From Acinetobacter nectaris CIP 110549 (GTDB lineage Bacteria > Pseudomonadota > Gammaproteobacteria > Pseudomonadales > Moraxellaceae), in assembly GCF_000488215.1 (NCBI RefSeq), contig NZ_KI530735.1, positions 120,534 through 184,533 on the forward strand: a stretch of 64,000 nt of DNA, written 5' to 3'. Under the pieces are notes generated by a model. That model was not told the DNA's origin, did no database searches, and worked only from the letters and a program-made list of their open reading frames with translations. The position numbers and the translations under genes were made by a program. Of this stretch, positions 38,561-47,319 are shown piece after piece; positions within the stretch are counted from its first letter, which is position 1, and every line of letters begins with the position of its first letter.

Positions 38561-39907
38561 ATGGTTACACGATCAACAATTATGGATACAAATAGCTTTC
38601 GAGCTGAGCATGCTGCTGCGCTTGATAGTGATACAAAAATATTGACAGATAAGCGAGGAGAGGTCTTAGGTGAATCTTATCGTCTGTTTTATCGAAATCC
38701 TGTACACCTTGTAAAAGGAGAGGGGCAATATTTATGGGATGCAAATGGTACAAAATATCTTGATGTTTATAATAATGTTGCGAGTATTGGTCATTGCCAT
38801 CCACGTGTCATAGATGCGGTTACAGCGCAAATGCAGCTTTTAAATACACATACACGTTATTTGCATGAAAATATTCTCAATTATAGTGAAAATATTTTAA
38901 AAACAATGCCATCTGAAGTTAATCGCGCTATGTATATGTGTACAGGCTCAGAAGCAAATGATTTAGCGATTCGAGTTGCGCGTGAATATACAGGAGGTAT
39001 GGGAATTATTGTTTCACAAGAGTCATACCATGGCACAAGTGAACTTACTTCAGGATGCTCTCCTGCATTAGGTACAGGACAAGCGCTAGCAACAACGACA
39101 CGATGTGTACCTGCACCAGACCAATATCGTGTAGAGCATGCAGATATGGGTGATTGGTTTGCAGCTCAAATACAAACCCAAATTGATGATATGAAGGCAA
39201 AAGGTATTAAGTTTGCAGGTTTCTTGGCCGATTCTATTTTTTCTTCTGATGGTGTGATGTCGCATCCTATTGGCTTCTTAAAAAAAGCAGTAGATGTGGT
39301 ACATAAAAATGGTGGTGTGTTTATTGCGGATGAAGTGCAACCTGGTTTTGCAAGAACAGGAGATGCATTTTGGGGTTTTGAACGTCATGGTGTAGTTCCT
39401 GACATTGTGACAACAGGCAAACCGATGGGAAATGGTATTCCTGTGTCAGGATTATTTGCAAAACATGATGTTTTATCTGCATTTAGCGACCAAATTCCGT
39501 ATTTTAATACCTTCGGTGGTAATCCTGTATCTATGGCAGCGGCTCAAGCAGTTTTAGATGTAATTCATGATGAAAATTTACAACAGCATAGCTATGAAGT
39601 TGGTGCTTTATTAAAAAAAGAGCTGACTGAACTCATGAAAAAACATGAATGTATTGGAGATGTTAGAGGTGCAGGTCTATTTATTGGTTTTGAACTTGCA
39701 GATCGTGCAAGTAAGACTCCGAATAAAAGATTAGCACTTAATGTTATTGAAGAATTGCGTAACCAGCATCATATTTTAACTTCTGTTGCAGGACCACATG
39801 GAAATGTCTTGAAGTTACGTCCACCCCTTGCATTTCAAATGAGTGATATTGATTGGCTTGTTGGTGCATTAGATAAAACATTATCCAATCCAAAAATGTT
39901 TGATTAG
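38561..39907 (+). CDS. Class III aminotransferase-fold enzyme, ethanolamine-phosphate phospho-lyase-like
   Basis: 448 residues from ATG 38561, with AAGGA 7 bp upstream. PLP fold type I: TGSEANDLAIRVAREYTGG (cofactor phosphate), FIADEVQPGFARTG, and Lys287 in TTGKPMGNG as the Schiff-base lysine. It is closest to the AGXT2L branch (human ETNPPL and PHYKPL): NNVASIGHCHPRV, QMQLLNTHTRYLHENI, YFNTFGGNPVS and IGDVRGAGLFIGFEL. Those enzymes split ethanolamine phosphate or phosphohydroxylysine to aldehyde, ammonia and phosphate. A kinase and ethanolamine-type permease nearby support phospho-lyase over transaminase activity. Confidence 0.78.
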   Translation: MVTRSTIMDTNSFRAEHAAALDSDTKILTDKRGEVLGESYRLFYRNPVHLVKGEGQYLWDANGTKYLDVYNNVASIGHCHPRVIDAVTAQMQLLNTHTRYLHENILNYSENILKTMPSEVNRAMYMCTGSEANDLAIRVAREYTGGMGIIVSQESYHGTSELTSGCSPALGTGQALATTTRCVPAPDQYRVEHADMGDWFAAQIQTQIDDMKAKGIKFAGFLADSIFSSDGVMSHPIGFLKKAVDVVHKNGGVFIADEVQPGFARTGDAFWGFERHGVVPDIVTTGKPMGNGIPVSGLFAKHDVLSAFSDQIPYFNTFGGNPVSMAAAQAVLDVIHDENLQQHSYEVGALLKKELTELMKKHECIGDVRGAGLFIGFELADRASKTPNKRLALNVIEELRNQHHILTSVAGPHGNVLKLRPPLAFQMSDIDWLVGALDKTLSNPKMFD

Positions 39908-40196
39908 TGTAGTAATTTCTCTAAATTAATATGCATAAAATATCATGTAAGAAAGAAACCTTGTTTTATTTTTACTCAATTGGCTAATTTGTAACATAAT
40001 TATGTTTATACAAAGATAAAACCAGTTGGGTGAAATTTATTTATTTAAGTTTTTGATATTAATTGATTTAAATTTATTTTAGAATTGGTTTTTTTGAGAC
40101 TTAGATGGTTTTTTATATATTTTCTTACATTTGTAGGCTCGACAAAAGATGCCAACTCAGTGATTAATAATAACAATCCAATAACGAAAATATCGT
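39908..40196. other. Intergenic region between the phospho-lyase-like and LysE-type genes
   Basis: 289 bp of AT-rich DNA with no credible ORF; a 67-codon frame inside it runs into the LysE-type gene in another frame. No terminator or structured RNA is obvious. Confidence 0.5.
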
Positions 40197-40790
40197 ATGA
40201 TTACATTATTGTTTATTGGTTTGGTTGTCACAATTTTACTGACCCCCGGGCCAACAAATACTTTACTGGCTTCGTCTGGTATTTATAGTGGTATTAAAAA
40301 ATCTTGTAACTTAATTCCTTCAGAAGCATTAGGTTATCTTATTTCTATCTCTTTATGGGGTGTTTTAATTCATTCTGTGTCAGCTTCTGCACCGTGGTTA
40401 CCTGCTATTTTAAAGTTAATTAGCGCAACCTATATTTTTTATTTAGCAATTAAACTTTGGCGTACTTCATCTGCTAGTCAGGAGTTTGCAAAGCCAACAA
40501 TTACGCCAAAAACACTATTTGTTGCAACACTGTTAAATCCTAAAGGTTTACTGTTTGCATCGGCAATTTTTCCACAAGCAGCATGGGCAAGTTTAAATGT
40601 ATATGGCTTACATATGGCAGCGTTCCTTGCACTTATTTTACCAATCGCATTCTTTTGGATTTGTGTAGGTTCTGTGCTTGTATCAAATAAAGTCAGTTGG
40701 TTAAATCAACAAAACTTACAACGTACAGCATCTATTATTTTAATGAGCTTTTCATTGCCATTGAGCTATTCTGCAATAACCGCAATTTAA
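40197..40790 (+). CDS. LysE/RhtB family amino-acid exporter
   Basis: 197 residues with five or six hydrophobic segments. The N-terminal signature TPGPTNTLLASSGIYSGIKKS is the LysE/RhtB pattern, and LLNPKGLLFASAIFPQ is the conserved loop in the second half. Such proteins export amino acids or their analogues. The substrate is not evident. It is on the same strand as the phospho-lyase-like gene but 289 bp away. Confidence 0.85.
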   Translation: MITLLFIGLVVTILLTPGPTNTLLASSGIYSGIKKSCNLIPSEALGYLISISLWGVLIHSVSASAPWLPAILKLISATYIFYLAIKLWRTSSASQEFAKPTITPKTLFVATLLNPKGLLFASAIFPQAAWASLNVYGLHMAAFLALILPIAFFWICVGSVLVSNKVSWLNQQNLQRTASIILMSFSLPLSYSAITAI

Positions 40791-40849
40791 AAAGGGTCGA
40801 AAGACTCTTTTTTCTTTTATATAAATAAAAAGTACTGGAGGAAAATAAA

Positions 40850-41626
40850 ATGAATAATAAAAAACCAATTATTTTAATTCATGGTACATGGTGTAAAGGA
40901 AATAGTTGGGGAGATGCTTTTATAGAAGCATTAGAAAATTTAGATCTTAAGGTATATACGCCTACGTTACGCCATCATGATTTACCTCTTGGAGAAGGGG
41001 CAACTAAGGTCGCATCACTGAGTTTGACCGATTATGTCGATGATTTAAGTATTTTATTACGATCATTACCTGAGCCTGCTTATATTTTAGGTCATTCTTT
41101 GGGTGGACTTATTGCACAGCTATTGGCTGCGCGTGAACCTCATTTATGTCGTGGACTTATTTTATTAGGCCCTGCGCCAATGGCAGGAGTTAATGCATTA
41201 TATCCAACGATGATTCAGGCATTCTATAAACATTTTATGCAATGGAAGTTTTGGAAAAAGCCATTGATGCCAAATAAAGTGACTTTAGATAAATATTGTA
41301 TGAATTTACAATCTCAAGAGGTTCGAGATCAGTTTTATGATAACTTGGTTGCCGAGTCGGGTAGAGCTTATGCTGAAATGGCCTTATGGTTCTTAGACGG
41401 TAAGAAAGCAGCCACTGTCGATACAGAAAGCATTCAAGCACCTGTATTGGTTGTGAGTGGAAGTGAAGATAAGGTTGTTGTTCCTGCAATTGCTGAAGCC
41501 ACTGCAAAAAAATATAAGAATGCAACTTATATCTTTTTACAAGGTTCAGATCATATGTATATGATGGGTCAGTCTTTACCAAAAACTATGACGTATATAA
41601 ACGCATGGTTAGATCAGACAGCGTAA
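40850..41626 (+). CDS. Alpha/beta hydrolase
   Basis: 258 residues. The nucleophile elbow GHSLGGL carries Ser, VVSGSEDKVVVP the acid and GSDHMYMMG the His of the catalytic triad. ILIHGTWCKGNSWGD forms the oxyanion region. A clear ribosome site (GGAGG) precedes the ATG. Substrate unknown; esterase or lactonase are possible. It lies 60 bp after the LysE-type gene. Confidence 0.85.
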   Translation: MNNKKPIILIHGTWCKGNSWGDAFIEALENLDLKVYTPTLRHHDLPLGEGATKVASLSLTDYVDDLSILLRSLPEPAYILGHSLGGLIAQLLAAREPHLCRGLILLGPAPMAGVNALYPTMIQAFYKHFMQWKFWKKPLMPNKVTLDKYCMNLQSQEVRDQFYDNLVAESGRAYAEMALWFLDGKKAATVDTESIQAPVLVVSGSEDKVVVPAIAEATAKKYKNATYIFLQGSDHMYMMGQSLPKTMTYINAWLDQTA

Positions 41627-41637
41627 AGTAAAGGTAT

Positions 41638-42624
41638 TTATATATCAATCATTTGAAGCTCTTGCTCGTTATAACGTTCACCTGCAATATGTTCAGGAAG
41701 AAAGATTTCATCAATCTTTAGAATGTGTTCTTGCTCTATCGTAATGTCACTTGCAGCAATATTATCTTGTAAGTGGTTTATTCTGCGTATTCCAGGAATA
41801 GGCACAAGATGTGCATATTTATGTAGCATCCATGCAAGGGCAAGCTGTGCATTTGAACAGTGATAGAATTGTGAAATTTGCTCTAGCTGTTGAATAAGAT
41901 AATGGTTTTGCTCCACGGCAGTTTTTTGAAATCTAGGTAAGTTTTTTCGAAAATCATTTTCTCCAAGATTCTCTATTTGTAGTTGACCTGTTAGAAAGCC
42001 TCGACCAAGCGGACTATAGGGTACAAAGCCAATATTAAGGGCTGTACATGTTGGTAATATTTTTTGTTCAGCTTCACGTGACCATAAAGAGTATTCGCTT
42101 TGTACCGCAGTAATAGGATGAACTGCATGTGCCTTACGTAAGGTATTTGCAGAAACTTCACACAGTCCAATGTGCTGAATTTTACCTTCATAAATTAGGT
42201 CGGCCATTGTTCCAACGACATCTTCAATAGGGATGGTTGGGTCTACACGATGCTGATAAAATAAGTCAATTGTTTCGCGACCTAAGCGCTTTAAGCTTTC
42301 TTCTGCTACTTTTCGAATGTTTTTAGGGTGGCTATCTAAGCCACATACTTGCTTAATGCCTTCTTTGCTTGGGTCGAGCTGAAATCCAAACTTAGTCGCA
42401 ATAAAGATGTCTTTATAATCTTTAAATGCCTTCTGTAGGAGTTGTTCATTGGCAAAAGGGCCATATACTTCTGCGGTATCGAAAAAATTAATGCCGAGCT
42501 CTACAGCTTGATGAAGTATGTAAATTGCTTCTTTTTCTTCTAAACCACCATATGCTGAACTCATGCCCATGCAACCCATACCAATACTAGAAACTTCTAG
42601 CTCACCAATTTTGCGCTGTTTCAT
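41638..42624 (-). CDS. Aldo/keto reductase
   Basis: 328 residues forming the (beta/alpha)8 barrel of AKRs. The tetrad is visible: Asp and Tyr in FFDTAEVYG, Lys in FIATKFGF and His in YQHRVDP. The start GMGCMGMSSAYGG and PLGRGFLTGQL resemble the AKR13/IolS-like group. It reduces aldehydes or ketones with NADPH. It is divergent from the LysR gene at 42724, which probably controls it. Confidence 0.9.
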   Translation of the reverse strand: MKQRKIGELEVSSIGMGCMGMSSAYGGLEEKEAIYILHQAVELGINFFDTAEVYGPFANEQLLQKAFKDYKDIFIATKFGFQLDPSKEGIKQVCGLDSHPKNIRKVAEESLKRLGRETIDLFYQHRVDPTIPIEDVVGTMADLIYEGKIQHIGLCEVSANTLRKAHAVHPITAVQSEYSLWSREAEQKILPTCTALNIGFVPYSPLGRGFLTGQLQIENLGENDFRKNLPRFQKTAVEQNHYLIQQLEQISQFYHCSNAQLALAWMLHKYAHLVPIPGIRRINHLQDNIAASDITIEQEHILKIDEIFLPEHIAGERYNEQELQMIDI

Positions 42625-42676
42625 TGTACTTATCTCAATTATTTATGGTGTTATTAAAGTAAGTGCCCAAAGTTTG

Positions 42677-42695
42677 ATTTACAATTGAGTTAAAT
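42677..42695. promoter_or_regulatory. Possible LysR-type operator
   Basis: An ATTTA-N9-TAAAT dyad lies in the 99-bp gap between the divergent aldo/keto reductase and LysR genes, consistent with the T-N11-A pattern. In AT-rich DNA this may be chance. Confidence 0.3.
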
Positions 42696-42723
42696 TTAAT
42701 GGTTTATTAAAAATAATTAAAGA

Positions 42724-43635
42724 ATGAGTCGAATTCCTGAGTTTCATCAAATACATGTATTTATGACAGTAGCGAAGTATTTAAGCTTTGCACAAGCCTC
42801 AAAAGTGATGAATGTCACACCCCCTGCGATTACGACAACAATAAATAATTTAGAACAGCGTTTAGAGGTCAGACTTTTTCATCGCTCAACACGTAGTGTT
42901 TCTTTAACAGAGAAAGGGCGAGCTTTTTTAGAAAGTATGACTCCTATTTATGAGCAGTATATAAATACTTGTGAGGAGTTTACGGCAAATAAAAGTATGC
43001 CGAAGGGAAAACTGAAAATAAGTATTCCACGTATTGTACAAGATCTATTTTTTGAGCAGGTTTTTATACCATTTAAAAAGCAGTACCCTAAAATTGAACT
43101 TGAAGTTTTGGTTTCAGACGGATTTGTGAGTATTGTTGATGAAGGCTTTGATTTCGGTATTCGGTTTTACGAGTCTATTCCTAAAGATATGATAGCGATT
43201 CGTTTTGAAAGTCATGTTTCTCTGAGACCATTTGCCTCACCTTTATTTTTAAAAGAATATGGATGTCCAAAAAATATAGATGAGCTTTCATTATTTAACT
43301 GCATACAGCGTCAGTTTCCAAGTGGTGAGAATTACGCGTGGGAGTTTTTTGATGAGCAAAAGCATATTCATAAGAAAACGAAAGGAAATCTAATTGTCAA
43401 TACAGATCAGATGATGATTCAGGCAGCATTAAATCATTTGGGCATTATTTATGTTTACGATAGCTTGGTTGCTGTATATGAGAGTAGTGGTAGGTTAGAG
43501 CGTATTTTGAATCAATATGAATATCCAAGTGCGCCGTTTTATTTATATTATGCAACTCGTGAAAATATCTCTCATGCTGCACGATGTTTTATTGAGTGGA
43601 TTAAGCAATCTAATGCCGCCACTGGCGAGGTGTAA
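42724..43635 (+). CDS. LysR family transcriptional regulator
   Basis: 303 residues. The winged helix is at the N-terminus (FMTVAKYLSFAQASKVMNVTPPAITTTINNLEQRLEVRLFHRSTRSVSLT), followed by a periplasmic-binding-protein-like effector domain (KLKISIPRIVQDLFFEQVFIPF). The 3' end overlaps the convergent AraC-type gene by 26 bp. The divergent aldo/keto reductase is the likely target. Confidence 0.92.
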   Translation: MSRIPEFHQIHVFMTVAKYLSFAQASKVMNVTPPAITTTINNLEQRLEVRLFHRSTRSVSLTEKGRAFLESMTPIYEQYINTCEEFTANKSMPKGKLKISIPRIVQDLFFEQVFIPFKKQYPKIELEVLVSDGFVSIVDEGFDFGIRFYESIPKDMIAIRFESHVSLRPFASPLFLKEYGCPKNIDELSLFNCIQRQFPSGENYAWEFFDEQKHIHKKTKGNLIVNTDQMMIQAALNHLGIIYVYDSLVAVYESSGRLERILNQYEYPSAPFYLYYATRENISHAARCFIEWIKQSNAATGEV

Positions 43636-44653
43636 TATTGAACCATCGTTTAAAGGCTCTTGAAAAAGCACTAAGTTCTGAATAGCCTAACAAAAAAGCA
43701 ATTTCTGAAATTTGGATATGTGTTTGTGCCATATAGTTCTTGGCAAGTTCACAACGTACGCTATCTACAAGTTTACTAAAGTTTGTCCCTTCTATTTTGA
43801 GCTTACGTATAAAGCAGGTGTTTGACATGTTTAACGCTGTTGCAATCTGCTCTAAACAAGGCTCTCCCTGACTCAATGAAAGTTGTATACGTGAGCGTGC
43901 TTGGTTGAGTAAATCCTGTCGTTGATTATTTTGATTTAATAGTTTTAATGTATCTTGAATGACCTTAAGTAAAATTGGATCTGCATCAGGCATAGGCGTA
44001 TATGTATCTGATTTTTTAATCACAATTGAGTTATAAGGCTGTTCAAAAAATACAGGTGCATTAAAAAGTTTGCGATGTTCTTGCCATTGTATGGGGCGTG
44101 CGTGCTCAAAATGTACTGCACGAGGTGAATAGTTTTGACCAAGTACACCACGAATGACATTCATAAGCATACCTAAAGTGAGCTCTGCATCTTGTCTACG
44201 GCATAGTATTGCACCATGTTGGACTTGGTAGTCGATACGCCAACAGTCATCCTGTGCGACAAATTGCATTAAAGTATCTTTTTGATGGAAATGAAAGTAG
44301 TCTGCAATATTTTGGAGTGCCGATGCCAAGTTTGGGGAACATAATCCAATATAACCAATTAACCCTAAAGATTTGGGTTGAAACTGTTGCCCATATTCAA
44401 GTCCAAAATTATCACAGCCTGAAAGCGATGCAGCCTGTTCAAGCATTTGGCAATAATTTGGAAGTTGAATACTGAGGGTTGGGCTATTGAGTAAGTCAGG
44501 GTGTACACCATTTTTATCAAAAATATAGGCGGCATCTGCACCTTTATTTAAAATAAACTCATTTAAACCTGCTGCAGCTGCAGACAATACACCCTGATTA
44601 CCCATATTGGTTTCAAAAAGAGAGTTATTTGCAAATGGGTGTATTTGTATCAT
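43610..44653 (-). CDS. AraC family transcriptional regulator
   Basis: 347 residues from ATG 44653; a longer frame would begin without a ribosome site. The N-terminal ligand-binding region resembles the Arabinose_bd/OruR-type domain (FGLEYGQQFQPKSLGLIGYIGLCSPNLASAL). The C-terminal pair of helix-turn-helices reads LEQIATALNMSNTCFIRKLKIEGTNFSKLV and ISEIAFLLGYSELSAFSRAFKRWFNITPRQWR. It lies beside the kinase and ethanolamine-type permease and may regulate them. Confidence 0.9.
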   Translation of the reverse strand: MIQIHPFANNSLFETNMGNQGVLSAAAAGLNEFILNKGADAAYIFDKNGVHPDLLNSPTLSIQLPNYCQMLEQAASLSGCDNFGLEYGQQFQPKSLGLIGYIGLCSPNLASALQNIADYFHFHQKDTLMQFVAQDDCWRIDYQVQHGAILCRRQDAELTLGMLMNVIRGVLGQNYSPRAVHFEHARPIQWQEHRKLFNAPVFFEQPYNSIVIKKSDTYTPMPDADPILLKVIQDTLKLLNQNNQRQDLLNQARSRIQLSLSQGEPCLEQIATALNMSNTCFIRKLKIEGTNFSKLVDSVRCELAKNYMAQTHIQISEIAFLLGYSELSAFSRAFKRWFNITPRQWRH

Positions 44654-44716
44654 GGCAGATGCTCTTGTATTTATTCTTTTAAATAAAGCAAGATACATAC
44701 CAAATTATAGATATTA

Positions 44717-45718
44717 TTATGCCGCACCAAGTGGCATGACATCATCATGCTTTAAATATTGCTTACATAGTCTAGTGGTTTCTTTGATCCAATGATTACC
44801 TAGACTTTTGGTCATTTCAGTATCTGCATGTGAACCTGTCCATGCAAGCATTTGTATACGACGTTGCATAATGAAACTTGGAATCAGTGCATACTCAAGT
44901 TGACTAATATGTGCATGTTGTTCATATCCATTTAACCATTGATCAACCCATTCAGGTGCATGGGGTAGATGCTCATTGAAACTAAGTGCTGCTGCTAAGT
45001 CATGCATAAACCAACTTAAACCACAGTCATCAAAGTCAATGACCCCAATTTTATTGTCTTGAAGTAATAGATTGGTTAAGCGTAAGTCTGCATGAATAAG
45101 ACCATAATATTGTGGAGATTTATCGAGCTGTTTAAGCTGAGTACCAATTGTATGTACAGTTTCTTGAAGTAAGGTTCTATCAAGCTGTGTTAGGTTTTTA
45201 ACATCTGCCCAATGCCCCCAATGACCTTCTGAGCTCACCATAGTGTCATGATCCCAAATGATACGGTTGAAATGGTCGGGTCTTTGCCATTGTTTACTAT
45301 GCTGATGAAGCTGTGCAGTAATTGAGCCTAGTTGTTTAAATGCTTTCGGGTCTACATCTGTTGTTGGCATTTCTCCTTGTACCCAATTGAAAAGAACAGC
45401 ATGTCTTTCAATTTTCGAAGAGTATTTAAGTGTAAGTACATATTCATCATCTTTATTTGTAATGGCTTGAGGTACAGAAATACCATGTTCAGTTAAGGCA
45501 TCTAGCCAAAGTAATTCACTTTGAATGGCTTTTTTTGAATGATAGTTTGGCCGATGAAGACGTAACGCATATTTTGTGTTTGGCGTTTGAATGACAAAGG
45601 TTGCATTTTCAGACTGGCATAAGAGCTTGATTTTTCCTTGATATTGTAAATCATACTGTTGCATTGCTTGTTCTGCCAATGCATATAGCGTAGGAGTATC
45701 TAGTATTTCATTCTGCAT
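44717..45718 (-). CDS. APH-fold small-molecule kinase (amino-alcohol kinase candidate)
   Basis: 333 residues from ATG 45718. The protein-kinase-like APH fold shows the catalytic loop HADLRLTN (His209, Asp211, Asn216) and the metal-binding VIDFDDCG (Asp228). Related proteins include SrkA, homoserine kinase ThrB2, choline/ethanolamine kinases and hydroxylysine kinase. It is not close to known aminoglycoside-resistance enzymes. It is divergent from an ethanolamine-type permease and near a phospho-lyase-like enzyme, so ethanolamine or 1-aminopropan-2-ol is the likely substrate. That is inference from context. Confidence 0.72.
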   Translation of the reverse strand: MQNEILDTPTLYALAEQAMQQYDLQYQGKIKLLCQSENATFVIQTPNTKYALRLHRPNYHSKKAIQSELLWLDALTEHGISVPQAITNKDDEYVLTLKYSSKIERHAVLFNWVQGEMPTTDVDPKAFKQLGSITAQLHQHSKQWQRPDHFNRIIWDHDTMVSSEGHWGHWADVKNLTQLDRTLLQETVHTIGTQLKQLDKSPQYYGLIHADLRLTNLLLQDNKIGVIDFDDCGLSWFMHDLAAALSFNEHLPHAPEWVDQWLNGYEQHAHISQLEYALIPSFIMQRRIQMLAWTGSHADTEMTKSLGNHWIKETTRLCKQYLKHDDVMPLGAA

Positions 45719-45779
45719 GATGTTCGCTCGCTTGAACTTTCCTTGATTGTTTACAGCGTATGTGAGTTTGATTTTGTTT

Positions 45780-45823
45780 GACTTGACAATAAGCACTAAA
45801 AAGGTGGTCGTTAGTGTCAAGTC
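45780..45823. promoter_or_regulatory. Palindromic element between the kinase and permease genes
   Basis: GACTTGA (45780-45786) and CACTAA (45794-45799) are complementary to TTAGTGTCAAGTC (45811-45823), giving 13 paired bases with a 7-nt offset in the left arm. It lies in the 177-bp divergent control region and is a candidate operator for the AraC or DeoR regulator nearby. Confidence 0.5.
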
Positions 45824-45895
45824 TTTAATGAAATGGCAACGCAATATAAATGTTTCTGCAAAGTATATGTATATCTATACATTAGGGAGGCGGTT

Positions 45896-47281
45896 ATGGA
45901 TCAGAAGCTGAAACCAACATTAGGAACATTTCATTTGTGGGGCATAGCAGTTGGCTTAGTCATTTCAGGTGAGTATTTTGGTTGGAGTTATGGTTGGGGT
46001 GTTGCTGGAACATTAGGCTTTTTGGTAACAACACTTATTATTGCAACAATGTATACCTGTTTTATTTTTAGTTTTACTGAGTTAACGACAGCGATTCCGC
46101 ATGCAGGCGGGCCATTTGCATATAGTCGTAAAGCATTTGGAGATACAGGTGGTTTTATTGCAGGTATCGCCACACTCATTGAGTTTGTCTTTGCCCCACC
46201 TGCAATTGCGATGGCTATAGGTGCCTATTTGAATGTGCAATATCCTGAATTAAACCCTAAATATGCGGCAGTTGGTGCTTATTTTATTTTTATGGGTTTA
46301 AATATTGTAGGTGTGCAAATTGCTGCGACTTTTGAATTGATTGTGACAATTTTAGCGGTGATTGAATTGTTGGTATTTGTGGGTGTTGTTCAACCAAGCT
46401 TCAGCTTCTCTAACTTTGTTTTAAATGGTTGGGCAGGGCATGCACATTTTAGCTTAGACTCTATTTCGGGAATATTTGCAGCCATTCCATTTGCAATTTG
46501 GTTTTTCCTTGCCATTGAAGGTGCAGCAATGGCAGCAGAAGAAGCAAAAGACCCGAAAAAAACAATTCCTAGAGCCTATATTAGTGGCATATTTACCTTG
46601 GTGAGTCTTGCCCTAATGGTCATGATTTTTGCAGGGGGTGTGGGAGATTGGAGTAAACTTTCAAATATTAATGACCCTTTGCCACAAGCTATGCGAGCAG
46701 TTGTTGGGCATAATTCTGCATGGATGCATATGTTGGTATGGATTGGTTTGTTTGGCTTGGTTGCAAGTTTTCATGGCATTATTTTGGGGTATTCTCGTCA
46801 GATATATGCACTTGGTCGAGCAGGGTTTTTACCAAAAAGTTTAGCAAAACTTTCTCGTTTTCATACGCCGTATAGAGCGATTATTGCAGGTGGAGTTGTT
46901 GGTATTGCTGCGATTTTTAGTGACAATATTATTCAAATCCAAGGTATGACACTGACAGCAGCAATTGTGACTATGGCATGTTTTGGTGCATTGCTGATGT
47001 ATATGATGAGTATGCTTAGTTTATTTAAATTACGAAAAACTGCGCCTGATTTAGAGCGTTCATTTTTAGCACCGGGTTATCCTGTTATTCCTGCGATAGC
47101 ATTAATCATTGCCACGGTTTGTTTCATCTCTATGTTCTACTTTAATTTTGAGATTGGTAAAATATTTATTGCGTTCTTGGTTGTAAGTTATATTTATTTC
47201 TTAATGACTAAAAAACAGCGTGAAACTAGTGAAGAATCTCAGCTAGAAGCGAGAAGTAAAGTTATTGATATCACTTCATAA
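45896..47281 (+). CDS. APC superfamily permease, ethanolamine transporter (EAT) type
   Basis: 461 residues from ATG 45896, with AGGGAGG 5 bp upstream. Twelve membrane segments. The N-terminal part LKPTLGTFHLWGIAVGLVISGEYFGWSYGWG and the following AIPHAGGPFAYSRKAFG resemble ethanolamine permeases of the APC superfamily. FLAIEGAAMAAEEAKDPKKTIPRA is the conserved central loop. It probably imports ethanolamine or a similar amino alcohol. It shares a divergent control region with the kinase. Confidence 0.83.
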   Translation: MDQKLKPTLGTFHLWGIAVGLVISGEYFGWSYGWGVAGTLGFLVTTLIIATMYTCFIFSFTELTTAIPHAGGPFAYSRKAFGDTGGFIAGIATLIEFVFAPPAIAMAIGAYLNVQYPELNPKYAAVGAYFIFMGLNIVGVQIAATFELIVTILAVIELLVFVGVVQPSFSFSNFVLNGWAGHAHFSLDSISGIFAAIPFAIWFFLAIEGAAMAAEEAKDPKKTIPRAYISGIFTLVSLALMVMIFAGGVGDWSKLSNINDPLPQAMRAVVGHNSAWMHMLVWIGLFGLVASFHGIILGYSRQIYALGRAGFLPKSLAKLSRFHTPYRAIIAGGVVGIAAIFSDNIIQIQGMTLTAAIVTMACFGALLMYMMSMLSLFKLRKTAPDLERSFLAPGYPVIPAIALIIATVCFISMFYFNFEIGKIFIAFLVVSYIYFLMTKKQRETSEESQLEARSKVIDITS

Positions 47282-47310
47282 AAAAAGGATGCATAAGCAT
47301 CCTTTTTTAT
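47281..47310. terminator. Bidirectional terminator between the permease and the DUF481-like gene
   Basis: A 12-bp stem (AAAAAAGGATGC / GCATCCTTTTTT) with a 4-nt loop, starting at the permease stop codon. Confidence 0.92.
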
Positions 47311-47319
47311 TCAAATATT

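Noticed and set aside
38561..39907. GABA or ornithine transaminase
   Set aside because: The class III fold fits, but residues around the substrate site (NNVASIGHCHPRV, YFNTFGGNPVS) follow the AGXT2L branch. I kept phospho-lyase-like as a call with moderate confidence.
40085..40288. 67-codon plus-strand ORF before the LysE-type gene
   Set aside because: Its second half overlaps the LysE-type coding sequence in another frame, and the rest is low-complexity AT-rich DNA without a ribosome site.
43610..43635. 26-bp overlap of convergent LysR and AraC genes as a sign of a frameshift
   Set aside because: Both proteins have complete C-termini of normal length, so the overlap is simply compact gene packing.
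44717..45718. Aminoglycoside-resistance phosphotransferase
   Set aside because: It shares the APH fold, but the catalytic loop HADLRLTN and the context (amino-alcohol permease, lyase) point to a metabolic kinase, and it does not resemble known aph genes.
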